64,000 nt of DNA from assembly GCA_019155205.2 (NCBI GenBank), contig JAHNZQ020003147.1, positions 190,493 through 254,492 on the forward strand, written 5' to 3'. Within the stretch, counting starts at the first letter, position 1. The number at the start of each line of letters is the position of its first letter. Of this stretch, positions 20,912-29,900 are shown piece by piece. Under the pieces are notes generated by a model. That model had not been told where the DNA came from. It was given only the letters and a program-made list of their open reading frames with translations, and made no database searches. The position numbers and the translations under genes are program-made. This stretch comes from Gracilaria vermiculophylla. Lineage: Eukaryota > Rhodophyta > Florideophyceae > Gracilariales > Gracilariaceae.

Positions 20912-21457
20912 CACCGTCAAGTCCACGAACGCCGCCGTGCGCGGGAAGGCGTTGGCGCACGTCGCGCACTCGCGCGGCAGCGACGCCACGCGCCCGCGCG
21001 CCGCCGCCGGCAGCGCCGACGTGCAGCGCGGGCAGCGGAAGATGGCCGCGCACTCCGCCTCCGCCTCCGCCTCCGCCTCCGCCTCCGCCTCCGCCTCCGC
21101 TGTCGCGCACGCGCGCGCGAGCGTGGCGCGCCGCTTCGATGGCGGCGGCGCGCGCGCGTCGGCGCTGCACCGCAACGGCGCTGCACGCCAACGGCGCGCC
21201 GGCGCCAGCGGCGCCGCACGCCCACGGCGCGCCGGCGCCAGCGGCGCCAGCGGCGCCAGCGGCGCCAGCGGCGCCAGGAAGGCAGTGGCGGCGGCGGCGG
21301 CGCTAGTCATTGCGGCGGGGCTGGTCATTGCGGCGGGGCTGGTCATTGCGGCGGGGCTGGTCATTGCGGCGGCGGCGGCGGCGGCGGCGGCGCTGCGTGC
21401 GGTGAGGAGCGCAGCACAAGTTCCTTGCGTTCCGCCTGCCGCGGATGCGACGTACAT
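20147..21457 (-). CDS. Plastid-type SAM-dependent methyltransferase (At2g41040/At1g78140-like)
   Basis: The 436-residue product is closest to the plant chloroplast-associated methyltransferases At2g41040 and At1g78140. A zinc ribbon uses Cys142, 145, 164 and 167 (CPRC, CATC). PVSFAYERGWRASFARMGFPG precedes the SAM-binding motif ILDMSCGTALMARRL (about 262-276), and ADLS, RADVTALPF, HCGAALHCWP and LKPGGKLFATTF complete the class I fold. The substrate of this family is not established to my knowledge. The first 140 residues are low complexity and transit-peptide-like: four MTSPAA units, then Leu-Ala-Pro and Glu-Ala repeats. Any of several Met codons in the MTSPAA repeat could be the true start. 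It is divergent from the small plastid protein gene, with the poly-C tract between, so they may share a promoter. Confidence 0.85.
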
Positions 21458-21710
21458 ACTTTACATACACCCTTCAGCTCATGGCGCCCCGTCTGAGCCG
21501 CTCGTGCCCACGCGCGCACATGCTGCCACGCTGCCACACGGCCACGCATCCACGCATCCACGCGGCCACGCATCCACGCATCCACGCGGCCACGCAGCCA
21601 CGCCGCCACGCGCCGCAGCTCGCGTGCAAGTGCAGCGTGCGCGCGAGCGCACTGCAGATCACGCGCGAGGTGGTGGCTGGGATCGCACCGACGCGCGCGC
21701 CACCCGTAGC

Positions 21711-21711
<1 letters not shown>

Positions 21712-21785
<74 letters not shown>

Positions 21786-21811
21786 CCCCCCCCCCCCCCC
21801 CCCCCCCCCCC
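21712..21811 (+). repeat. 100-bp poly-C tract between divergent genes
   Basis: Exactly 100 bases of C, interrupted by one G at 21785. It lies 70 bp upstream of the plastid-protein ATG (21882) and 254 bp upstream of the methyltransferase ATG (21457, minus strand). The G-rich strand could form G-quadruplexes and the C-rich strand i-motifs. Because long homopolymers slip in sequencing and replication, the exact length is unreliable. Confidence 0.9.
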
Positions 21812-21881
21812 ACTTGCGCCGCTCTCGCTCGTGTCCGCAGCGCCGTCTCCGTCCACCGCCCGCCCGCACGCCCACCCCGCC

Positions 21882-22316
21882 ATGGCCTTCGTCGCGTCCT
21901 TCTCCGCGCCGCTGTCGCGCCCCTTGTCCGCGCGGCGCGCGCTGCTGTCGCGCCGCCCCGCGCGCGCGCGCGCCGCGCGCGCCCCCGCGCGCATGGGGCT
22001 GGGCGAGGACGGCCTCAAGGAGGACCTCGCCTTCGCGCAGAACTGCATCGACGACGGCTGCTCCGTCGACGCCGTGCAGGACGTTCTCACCCGCCTGGAG
22101 CGCCGCCGCGCCGTCCTGGCGCTCGAGGTGTCGCAGATCGAGGACATCATGGCCGTGCTGGCCAAGGAGAACCTCGGCGGCGACCGCAACCTCATCGCCG
22201 AGGCCATGGCCGCCGCCGTCAGCATCTTCTCCAAGGCCGACGACGACTACCCGGCCGTGGGCCAGACCACCAACCCGTGGACCCTGGACCCGCTCAAGAA
22301 GCAGCCCAAGCTGTAG
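21882..22316 (+). CDS. Small conserved-looking plastid-targeted protein, function unknown
   Basis: The 144-codon frame begins MAFVASFSAPLSRPLSAR, an Arg/Ser/Ala-rich N-terminus typical of plastid transit peptides, followed by RARAARAPARM just before the ordered part GLGEDGLKEDLAFAQNC. A likely processing site is near that Met (about residue 44). The mature part is helical (DDGCSVDAVQDVLTRLERR, LEVSQIEDIMAVLAKENLG) and ends with PAVGQTTNPWTLDP. It has no membrane segment. Upstream in-frame extension through the poly-C tract would add only polyproline, so the ATG at 21882 is preferred. It is convergent with the RECQ4-like gene, 139 bp apart. I do not recognise its function. Confidence 0.8.
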   Translation: MAFVASFSAPLSRPLSARRALLSRRPARARAARAPARMGLGEDGLKEDLAFAQNCIDDGCSVDAVQDVLTRLERRRAVLALEVSQIEDIMAVLAKENLGGDRNLIAEAMAAAVSIFSKADDDYPAVGQTTNPWTLDPLKKQPKL

Positions 22317-22360
22317 CCGCACCGCACCGTAATAGCTGTTTATCATACACCCCTCCAACC

Positions 22361-22417
22361 CTCTCTCTTCCTCTCTCTCTCTCTCCCTCTCTCTCTCTCT
22401 CCCTCTCTCTCTCTCTT
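22361..22417 (+). repeat. CT microsatellite between convergent genes
   Basis: A nearly pure CT/CCT run lies in the 139-bp space between the stop of the plastid protein gene and the stop of the RECQ4-like gene. It is probably in the 3' untranslated regions of both transcripts. Confidence 0.8.
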
Positions 22418-22455
22418 TATATCTCCATCTCGTAAAAGCTGCGTGCCGCCGTTGC

Positions 22456-25400
22456 TCAGTCGCTGTCGTGCCCCGCGTCGCCCGCGTCGCCCGCGCCGCG
22501 CCGCGCGCCCCGACTGTGCCGTGCCCTCACAACCTCCGTCGCCACCCTCATCGTCTCCTCGAAGCTCACGTCCACAAAGGCGCCCCAGTGCGCGTGCGAG
22601 TACCAGTCCTTGGCACGGAACGCCGCGCTGTCCAGCCCGTGCAGAATGCGCGCAATCTGCCGCGCGCATCGCGCCGCCGCGCCGCCGCACCGCTCCTCGT
22701 CCATCACCGCCGCCGCCGCGCGCCGCACCTGCCGCACCCTCTCCGCGCTGGCCGCCGCCACCAGCGCCTCGCCGCCGTCCGCGCCGTCCGCCACGTCCGC
22801 GCCGTCCGCGCCGTCATCGCGCTCAAAGTATGCCCCCATCGCCGCGTGCAGAAACTCGCTCTGCTCCGCGTCCGACAGCAGCTCGTCCGCCCGCGAAAAC
22901 GTGCGCCCCACCGCCTCCGCCTTGCGCACGCGGCTGCGCCCCATGCGCTTAAACTGCTCGTGCAGCCGCTGCGCCCACTCGTCCAGCTGCCGCGTCAGCG
23001 TGCGCAGCTCGTCGCCGCCGCACTCCGCCTGCAGCGCGCGTTCGCACAGCTCAAACGCGATGAGCCGCGATTGCTGCAGCCGCCTCAGCGACGCCAGCAC
23101 CTGCTCCTGCTGCAGCCCGGCTGCCCCCACGTCCACGCAGTACTGCCCGTTGCTCTGCCGCCCGTGCTTCACGATGGCGGCCACCACCATGCGGTCGGCC
23201 GCCCTCACTTTGCTCGCGTCCGTCACCAGCCTTTCGGCCGCCTGTGAGTAGAAGCGCACGCGCAGCTGCGTGTTGGTCGCGCGCAACAGCCCGAATCCGG
23301 GCACCTCGCGCTCCAGCAGCGCGCAGATCGTCTCGCCCGTCTCGAACCTCATGTCCAGCTGCCGGTTCATGTCGAACTCTGTGATGCGCAAAATGCAGCG
23401 CGCGCCGTCTCGTTGCGCCGCGCGCTGCTGCTGCTGCTGCTGCTGCTGCTGCCGCTGCTGTTGCTGCTGTTGCTCGACGTGGGGCGGCTGTTCGTCCGAG
23501 AGGGCGCCGGCGTGCGCGGGGGCATGCTCGCGCAGAAACGCGCGCGTGTGCTCCGAGATGGGCTTCCACTCAAACTTGCTGCGCAGCAACGTGCTGAGAA
23601 AGCGCCGGATCTGGCTCTTGTCGATGGCGTCCAGGTGGCTGCGCGACAGCGTTCGGCACACGTCAAAGTCGCTGAACAGCACGGTGCAGAACGCCGGTTC
23701 GCCGCCGCGGCCGGCGCGGCCCACCTCCTGCGCGTACGCCTCCAGCGACGCGGGCAGGTCGTAGTGGATGACGCCGCGCACGTTGGAAAAGTTGAGCCCC
23801 ATGCCGAAGGCGACGGTGGCGACGAGGATGGCGATGGAGCCCTTCTCGAACTGCGCCTGCACCTTGTCTCGCAGCTGCGGCGGCATGCCGGCGTGGTACA
23901 TTTGCACGCTGCCGCGCAGCGACAGCGCGGACGAGCACAGGTAGTTCTTCACCGCCTCGCAGTCCTTTTGCTTGGCGACGTACACGATGAGGCTGCCGCC
24001 GGCGTGCGCGTGGCGCTGCGCGCTGCCGCTGGCGCGCGCGCGCCGCGTGACGTTGAGGTTGGAGCCCCACGCGATGCTGAGATCGTCATGCGCGGGGGCG
24101 GGGGCGGCGCGGCGGCGCCTCTTCGGCGGTGGCGGCGGCTCGGCGCACGCGGCGGGGGCGGCGGGGGCGTCGGCGGCGTCGGCGGCGGCATGGCGCAGCA
24201 CGGCGGCGAACGGGGGCATGGCGAGGCGGCGCACGAGCTCACGCGCCTTGGCGTCGCCGCCGGCGCGCACGCGCGACACGCTGAGCGCGACGTTGGTGCG
24301 CGGCGCGGCGGCGCTGAGCACGTCGCGGCGCGCGTCCATGCGCAGCGCGGCGCACACCTCGCGCAGCGTGGGGCGCGTGGCCGTGGCGGTGAGCGCCAGC
24401 AGCGGCGGCGGCGGGGCGCCGAACAGCGGGGCGCAGCGCGGGGCGCCGAACAGCGCGCGCGGCAGGCGCAGGTACGCGGCGCGGAACTGGTGCCCCCACT
24501 GCGCGATGCAGTGCGCCTCGTCCACGACGAGCAGCGACACCAGCGGGGCGGCGCCGCCGCGCAGCAGGCGCTCAAAGCGCGGCGAGAAGAGGCGCTCGGG
24601 CGACACAAACAGCAGCTTGAGCTGGCGCGCGCACAGGCGGCGCTCCGCGTCGAGGCGCGCGGCGCGCGACTGGCCGCTGCGCAGGCACGCGGCCGGCAGG
24701 CTGGGCGGCAGCGCGCGCAGCTGGTCGTGCATGAGCGACTGCAGCGGGGTGACGACGACGACGGTGCCCGGGCGCACGGCGGCGAACATGAGATAGATGG
24801 CGCTCTTGCCTGCGGCGGTGGGCAGCAGCGCCAGCGTGCTGCGCGCGCGCAGCAGGCGGCGCAGGCACGGCTGCTGCACGGGGCGGAACGAGCGGTGGTG
24901 CAGCACGCGGCGCAGCACGGCGCAAAACGCGTCGTCGTCGGCGTCGGCCTGCAGCGACGCGATGGCGGGCGCGGCGGGCGCGGCGGGCGAGTGGGCGGCA
25001 GCGGGCGCGTGGTCGTGGTCGTTGTCGTTGTCGTTGTCGGTGTCGGTGTCGCTGCACGACGCGGCGGTGTCGTCGGCCCAGCGGAAAAAGTGGCACTGAG
25101 AGGGCGACTTGCGCGGGCACTTGAAGAAGGGGCGCCCGCGGTTGGCGCCCGCCTTGCGGCACACCAGCAGCTGCGCCGGCTCGGCGTGCACTGCGCACAG
25201 CGGCGGGGCGACGTGGTGCGGCAGCGGCGGCGGCTCCGGGGCGGCGTCGGCGGGGCAGCGGTTGTAGAAGGTGGCAGCGGAGACGGCGCGGTCAAAGTGG
25301 TGGGCGGCGGCGGTCGGGGGGCGGCGGCGGCGCAGGAGGGCGGAGCGGTCGGCGGCGGGCGCAAAGTGGCGGCGGCGACGGAAGCCCGGCATGGCGTCCT

Positions 25401-25734
25401 TGGGGCGGGCGATGCGCGATTTGGCGGGGCGCTTGCGGCGGCGGCGCGAATAGGCGGTGGGGTCGTCGGCCGCGGGGGCGGCGGGCGGGGGGGACGGCGA
25501 GCGCGACGAGGAGGAGGGGCGGTGATGATCGGATGGGCACTCGGACAGGAAGGAGGTGAGCGAGAAGGCGGGGGCGCGGTTGAGGCGGCCGGCGATGGCG
25601 GGGTGGGCGCGGCGCGCGGCGCAGCGGTCGGGGCCGGGGGCGGCGGGGGCGGCGGGGGCGGCGGGGGCGGCGACGGGGAGCGACAGCGCGAGGAGCGGCG
25701 CGGGGTAGTGGTGGGCAGGCTGCGACGAAGCCAT
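22456..25734 (-). CDS. RECQL4: RECQ4-type DNA helicase with N-terminal GRF zinc finger
   Basis: The 1092-residue product has a GRF-type zinc finger at about 178-222 (Cys180, 192, 206, 214; GRPFFKCP, HFFRWADD), then a RecQ helicase core at about 270-690. The core shows Walker A TAAGKS (306-311), DEAHCIAQWGHQFR (405-418), TATAT, VYVAKQKDCEAV, YHAGMPP, ATVAFGMGLN and QEVGRAGRGG (motif VI). After a polyglutamine run comes a C-terminal region whose end (ARQIARILHGLDS, HWGAFVDVSFE) matches the vertebrate RECQL4 C-terminus rather than a BLM/WRN RQC-HRDC arrangement. RECQ4 helicases act in replication initiation and DNA repair. The usual Gly-Gly/Gly-Ala of Walker A is Ala-Ala. The ATG at 25734 gives a disordered Ala/Pro-rich start; a later Met (115) is possible. 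Single exon, very GC-rich. Confidence 0.85.
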   Translation of the reverse strand: MASSQPAHHYPAPLLALSLPVAAPAAPAAPAAPGPDRCAARRAHPAIAGRLNRAPAFSLTSFLSECPSDHHRPSSSSRSPSPPPAAPAADDPTAYSRRRRKRPAKSRIARPKDAMPGFRRRRHFAPAADRSALLRRRRPPTAAAHHFDRAVSAATFYNRCPADAAPEPPPLPHHVAPPLCAVHAEPAQLLVCRKAGANRGRPFFKCPRKSPSQCHFFRWADDTAASCSDTDTDNDNDNDHDHAPAAAHSPAAPAAPAIASLQADADDDAFCAVLRRVLHHRSFRPVQQPCLRRLLRARSTLALLPTAAGKSAIYLMFAAVRPGTVVVVTPLQSLMHDQLRALPPSLPAACLRSGQSRAARLDAERRLCARQLKLLFVSPERLFSPRFERLLRGGAAPLVSLLVVDEAHCIAQWGHQFRAAYLRLPRALFGAPRCAPLFGAPPPPLLALTATATRPTLREVCAALRMDARRDVLSAAAPRTNVALSVSRVRAGGDAKARELVRRLAMPPFAAVLRHAAADAADAPAAPAACAEPPPPPKRRRRAAPAPAHDDLSIAWGSNLNVTRRARASGSAQRHAHAGGSLIVYVAKQKDCEAVKNYLCSSALSLRGSVQMYHAGMPPQLRDKVQAQFEKGSIAILVATVAFGMGLNFSNVRGVIHYDLPASLEAYAQEVGRAGRGGEPAFCTVLFSDFDVCRTLSRSHLDAIDKSQIRRFLSTLLRSKFEWKPISEHTRAFLREHAPAHAGALSDEQPPHVEQQQQQQRQQQQQQQQQRAAQRDGARCILRITEFDMNRQLDMRFETGETICALLEREVPGFGLLRATNTQLRVRFYSQAAERLVTDASKVRAADRMVVAAIVKHGRQSNGQYCVDVGAAGLQQEQVLASLRRLQQSRLIAFELCERALQAECGGDELRTLTRQLDEWAQRLHEQFKRMGRSRVRKAEAVGRTFSRADELLSDAEQSEFLHAAMGAYFERDDGADGADVADGADGGEALVAAASAERVRQVRRAAAAVMDEERCGGAAARCARQIARILHGLDSAAFRAKDWYSHAHWGAFVDVSFEETMRVATEVVRARHSRGARRGAGDAGDAGHDSD
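23425..23474 (-). repeat. CAG/CTG repeat encoding polyglutamine
   Basis: About 16 consecutive CTG-like triplets (CAG on the coding strand, with a few CAA and one CGG interruption) lie within the RECQ4-like gene. They encode a glutamine run of about 16 residues with one arginine, between the helicase core and the C-terminal domain. CAG runs are length-unstable in many genomes. Confidence 0.85.
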
Positions 25735-25913
25735 GGCGCGGTGGAGCGAAGGTGGAGGTGGAGGGCAGAGGCGCGGGGGGGAGGTGGCGGCGCGGGCGCT
25801 CGGCGCTTGGCAAGGGCGGCGGGGCGGTGGGGCGGCGGGGCGGTGGGTGCAGGGCGGTTTCGGTCGGGGTGGGATTTTGGCGCCAAACGGGGCGCGGCGC
25901 TTTTACTGGGCGC

Positions 25914-26175
25914 TCACTTGCGGCCGCCGAGCGGCAGCGGCAGCGGCAGCGGCAGCACGGCGGCCAGCCACGACGCGGCGGCGGCGCGGCGCGCGCGGCG
26001 CGCGGCGGCGGCGGCGCGCAGCTCGCGCAGGCGCTGCAGCATGCGGCGCCCCTCCGCGCTGCACGCCGTGGCGAAGAACGGCATGACGGCAAGCGCGGGC
26101 GGCGGCGTGCGCAGCCGCTGCGAGAAGTACAGCGACTGGTACAGCGGCGACAGCTGCGGCGCGCACTGCTCGCCG

Positions 26176-26211
<36 letters not shown>

Positions 26212-26455
26212 AGCGCGCGGCGCGGCGGCGCGGCGAAGAGCACGCGCGCCAGCCAGCAGCGCACGCGCTGCAGCAGGCGGCGCGGCGCGCGCGCGGCCTG
26301 GCGCCCAGCGTCGCGGCGGCGCGGCGCGGCGGCGGCGGCGACGGCGGCGGCGGCAGCAGCGACGTGCGCCTCGTGATGCATGTGCGCCAACCACTGCGCG
26401 ATGAGCTGGCGCATGGCCGGCGGCGGCGGGTGCGCGCGGCTCGCGCGCGCGGCGT

Positions 26456-26491
<36 letters not shown>

Positions 26492-26606
26492 CGCCGGGCA
26501 GCAACACGCAGCTGGGCGGCAGGAAGGCGGGCGCCGCGCGCAACGCGCGCATCGCGCGCATGGCGCGGCGCTGAGGCGCAGCGGTGCGAAGCGGCGCACC
26601 ATCCAT
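25914..26606 (-). CDS. Hypothetical low-complexity protein
   Basis: The minus frame ends at 25914 and has an ATG at 26606 (230 codons). Between Ala/Pro/Arg runs it has more ordinary sequence: MRQLIAQWLAHMHHEAH, LLQRVRCWLARVLFA, NGEQCAPQLSPLYQSLYF and MPFFATACSAEGRRMLQR. It sits in the 1.2-kb space between the RECQ4-like gene and the kinase gene, on the same strand as both. The non-repetitive islands with Trp, Tyr, Phe and Cys make this frame more gene-like than the competing frames, but no domain is recognised and the start is a guess. It could equally be untranslated sequence. Confidence 0.4.
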
Positions 26607-26798
26607 CGGCGCAGTGCACGCCGACGACGTCGTGCGGCGACGCGGCGCCGCAGCGGCGCGCCGCGCGCCGCGCTCATGTAGGCGCCCCACGGCGCGGCGG
26701 TGCGGCGGCGTATCTGTGCGCCAGATTGCGCCCCGCAGTGGAATGACGAGCACAACAGCGCTGTCCCCGGTGGCGCGCGCGTAAGCCGCAGCACCCGT

Positions 26799-26847
<49 letters not shown>

Positions 26848-26956
26848 CGCTCCGCACTACACCGCCGCTGTTTACTCGCACTCGCGCAACGTATTGGTAC
26901 AATATATACACGCGGCCCGCGTCGCCACCAACCGCCTCCCCCTCTCTCCCCCCACC

Positions 26957-29900
26957 TCAGTACCCCAGCATCGCAATCGCCCCCCGACACGACCGCGCAA
27001 ACGTCCCGTCCATGGAGTACAGCTTGAGCATCTCCTCCAGAATCCGCCTCACGTTGTTGTCGCGAAGGTACTTGTACGCGCCCGCGTCCGCCCCCAGCTC
27101 CCTCATCACGTCGCACAGCACCGTCCCCACCCGCGCCTTGTGCGTCAGCACCACCTTGTCCACGTTCAGCACCCCGACCGCCGCGTTGGTCGACAGCTCG
27201 CCCAGCGCCCGGTGCACGAACACCAGCCCCCCAGCGTCGATCAAGCTCTTGCGCATCGACGTGTCGAACCGCACCACCGCCAGCATGGCGTACACGCCCT
27301 GTTCCAAAACTTCCAGCCGCTCCGTCTCCGACCCCCCGCCCCTCCCCGCGATGCTCATCGACTGCACCAGCTCGCGGCTGCCCTGGTCAATCACAAACGC
27401 GTTCCAAAACGCCTCCTTCTCGTTCGCCGTCGTTGCCGGCTCGGAGAACATCGTCGTGATCATGCAGAACACCAGCGAAACCACTGACCACTGAACTCGG
27501 TGCCATCGCAAAACCTCAAAGAAAACCTTCAGCCCGTGCCGGTGCATGAACCGCACCCGTTGCCTCGGGTACACAAGCACCATGGCCAACGCCGACAGGC
27601 ATGCCTCCACCACAAACCATCGCCCACACATCCCAAACACCCGCATCGACTCGATAAGTTGCACCACCGGCGGCCCGCGCCCGCTGTCTCCGTGCGCGCT
27701 GCTTGCCACAAATACCTCCACGTTCGCTTCATTCATCCACATAAGGTTCCGCGCCGCGCACGCCGCGTTGTACGCAAGCGAATCCGAGAAACGCGCCCCT
27801 CTCGGGTCATCCCCATTAATGTTGTGCAACAGCGCATACGCAATCCACTCCGCCATCGATGACCTTGTAGACGCGTCCGAAATCACGTTGCGTATCTTGA
27901 ACAGATTGCTTAGTGCGTAACAGCATGCAGCAAACACCTCCACCTTTTCCTCTCGCACGTCACAAAAGCTCGGCATCACCTGCAGTACCACACGAATGGG
28001 GTGCAACACATACTTTGCTGATATCGCTTGCGGCTCGTTTCGCGCAAAATTGCCGATCGCCGTACAAAGTTGCACCGCAATGTGTGCATCCTTGCGATCA
28101 GCAGGAAGCTCGTTGTTCACCGCCAGGTACCTCGTCGCACAAGACATTATCGCCTCGCCCCCGAGAGACGGGCTCAACGCAAGCGCTTCCGCAACCCATC
28201 GTCGGTTTCCATGTCGCCACAATTCTTCGGCAACAGCCATTCCATCATTTCTTCGTAGAGCATACACTAGTCCGTGCACAGATGGATGTAGATTTGGCGT
28301 TGCTATCTTGCCATCCTTCCCAATGGCATAAGGGTACAGTTGTGCAGATGGAATCAGTTGCGACCCCCCGACACCGTGCCAAGGCGATGATATGTTCGGC
28401 GCTATTCTTGCATTTATTCCTTGATGAGTCGATGTGCCTCCCACTGCGCTTTGGAACGTGTCGGAAAGAGGCGGTGCACTCGCTCCCTGACTCGTCAGTG
28501 AGGTGTACGCAGTCGACGTTGGAATGCCCGTAACAGCAGGATTTGCAAACTTCCCATAAGCTGTTGGATGATGAACATTTGCAACTTGTGGCGCATACGG
28601 AGGTATTCGGTACGATATTGGCATCTCCGGGTGACTCATGCTAGGACGTATTGGTTTCTCATTAGGCCGGCTCTCAATTTGAGCGTCACTTTGCGATGGA
28701 TAGTTCCACCCTGATTGTTGATTTGCAAAGTTCTCTCGATGCGGCAGTTGATTTGTCGTGGGATTCGAAGGTGGTCTCGGAGGAAACGATGGAAATTGGC
28801 CATAATCGCTCGACCCCGTCTGAACAGGCGCCATCTTTCCTGCATTGTCGTACATTACGCTTTGAGTATTGCTAGTACTTGCGTCGAAAGCAAACTTGTC
28901 GTTCTGTTCGAGTTCAGATAAAACTTTTGGTTCTATCTCGATGTTTTCAGGACTGGCATACAAATTCGGCTGTTTCTCTTCTGGGATATCGTGTCTTTCC
29001 GGAGCTTCGGGGGTGGTTTCCTTTGAGGTAGAAGTGCTGGTGTGGAGAGGAGGCAATCGGTGCATCTTCGGGAACCCCGGTAAAGTTTCTGCAATCACAG
29101 CGCTGATATTAATGCTTGGGAATTGCTCCGCCCCTTTGACCTCAGCACCAGCACCAACTTTCTCCATTTCAACTTTGGTATGTTCCACATCCGGTTTATG
29201 AGTATCTTCACCCTGCAAAAGTTTGGAGAACTTTTCCCATTCATTGCTGTCACATTCCTCGGCTGGTTTTGATTCGACAACCTTCGCTCCAGACATGGGC
29301 GATGCAAACGAATTAAGCATCTCAGTATTTGATCGATGTGGGCTGCCATCAGGCGCACCATTGGCGATGGAACCGAGACCCAACACTGGCTTGCGGTCAT
29401 CGTTCATACTCGGTATCTGCAGGCCATCCACTTTGGGAGCTGCGATACGGGTACTTTTCACATGCTTCAGATCAACAACTTTCCCAACATTAAAGTCAAC
29501 ATCGTCTGTCTGGTCAACGCTTTCAGCCTCGAGTTTGCCAAGGCGAAGCGAGCTGATATTCGCATTAATACTTGCATCGCTATCACGGGAGTTGTCCTCC
29601 GAGGCTGCGTTGGAATCCGTATGATACTCACCGTTACGGCGAAATCGTCTTCGTCCATTCTCCACTTGAGATATTGTCAACTTGGTGCTTATCACGTGTA
29701 CCAGCCCAGGAGGAGCCAGCAGATCCAGAATTTGATCTTCCGTTTGAGTGTCTTCCGGGATATTGTTTCTGCTAAGACCCTCGTCGTAAGAAATTGAAGC
29801 CGGCTGCTTGAGATTGTTTTCGGATGATGTATCTACGCGGGTTTTCTGTGTACCGGAACCAGAGCCTTCGAGTGACCCGCCTTCGCTCTCCGTTCCACCA

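Noticed and set aside
20643..22316. 557-codon frame extending the small plastid protein upstream through the poly-C tract
   Set aside because: The extension is antisense to the methyltransferase and includes polyproline from the homopolymer; the transit-peptide-like ATG at 21882 is a better start.
21445..22332. Second plus-strand frame over the plastid protein gene
   Set aside because: Overlaps the same DNA in another frame, is Pro/Arg-rich throughout and lacks the ordered mature domain.
23413..26376. 987-codon plus-strand open frame
   Set aside because: Antisense to the RECQ4-like gene; Arg/Gly/Ala-rich with no motifs, a known artefact of very GC-rich coding DNA.
25292..26911. 539-codon minus frame crossing the RECQ4 start region
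   Set aside because: Arg/Pro-rich without ordered sequence and overlaps the N-terminus of the RECQ4-like protein in another frame.
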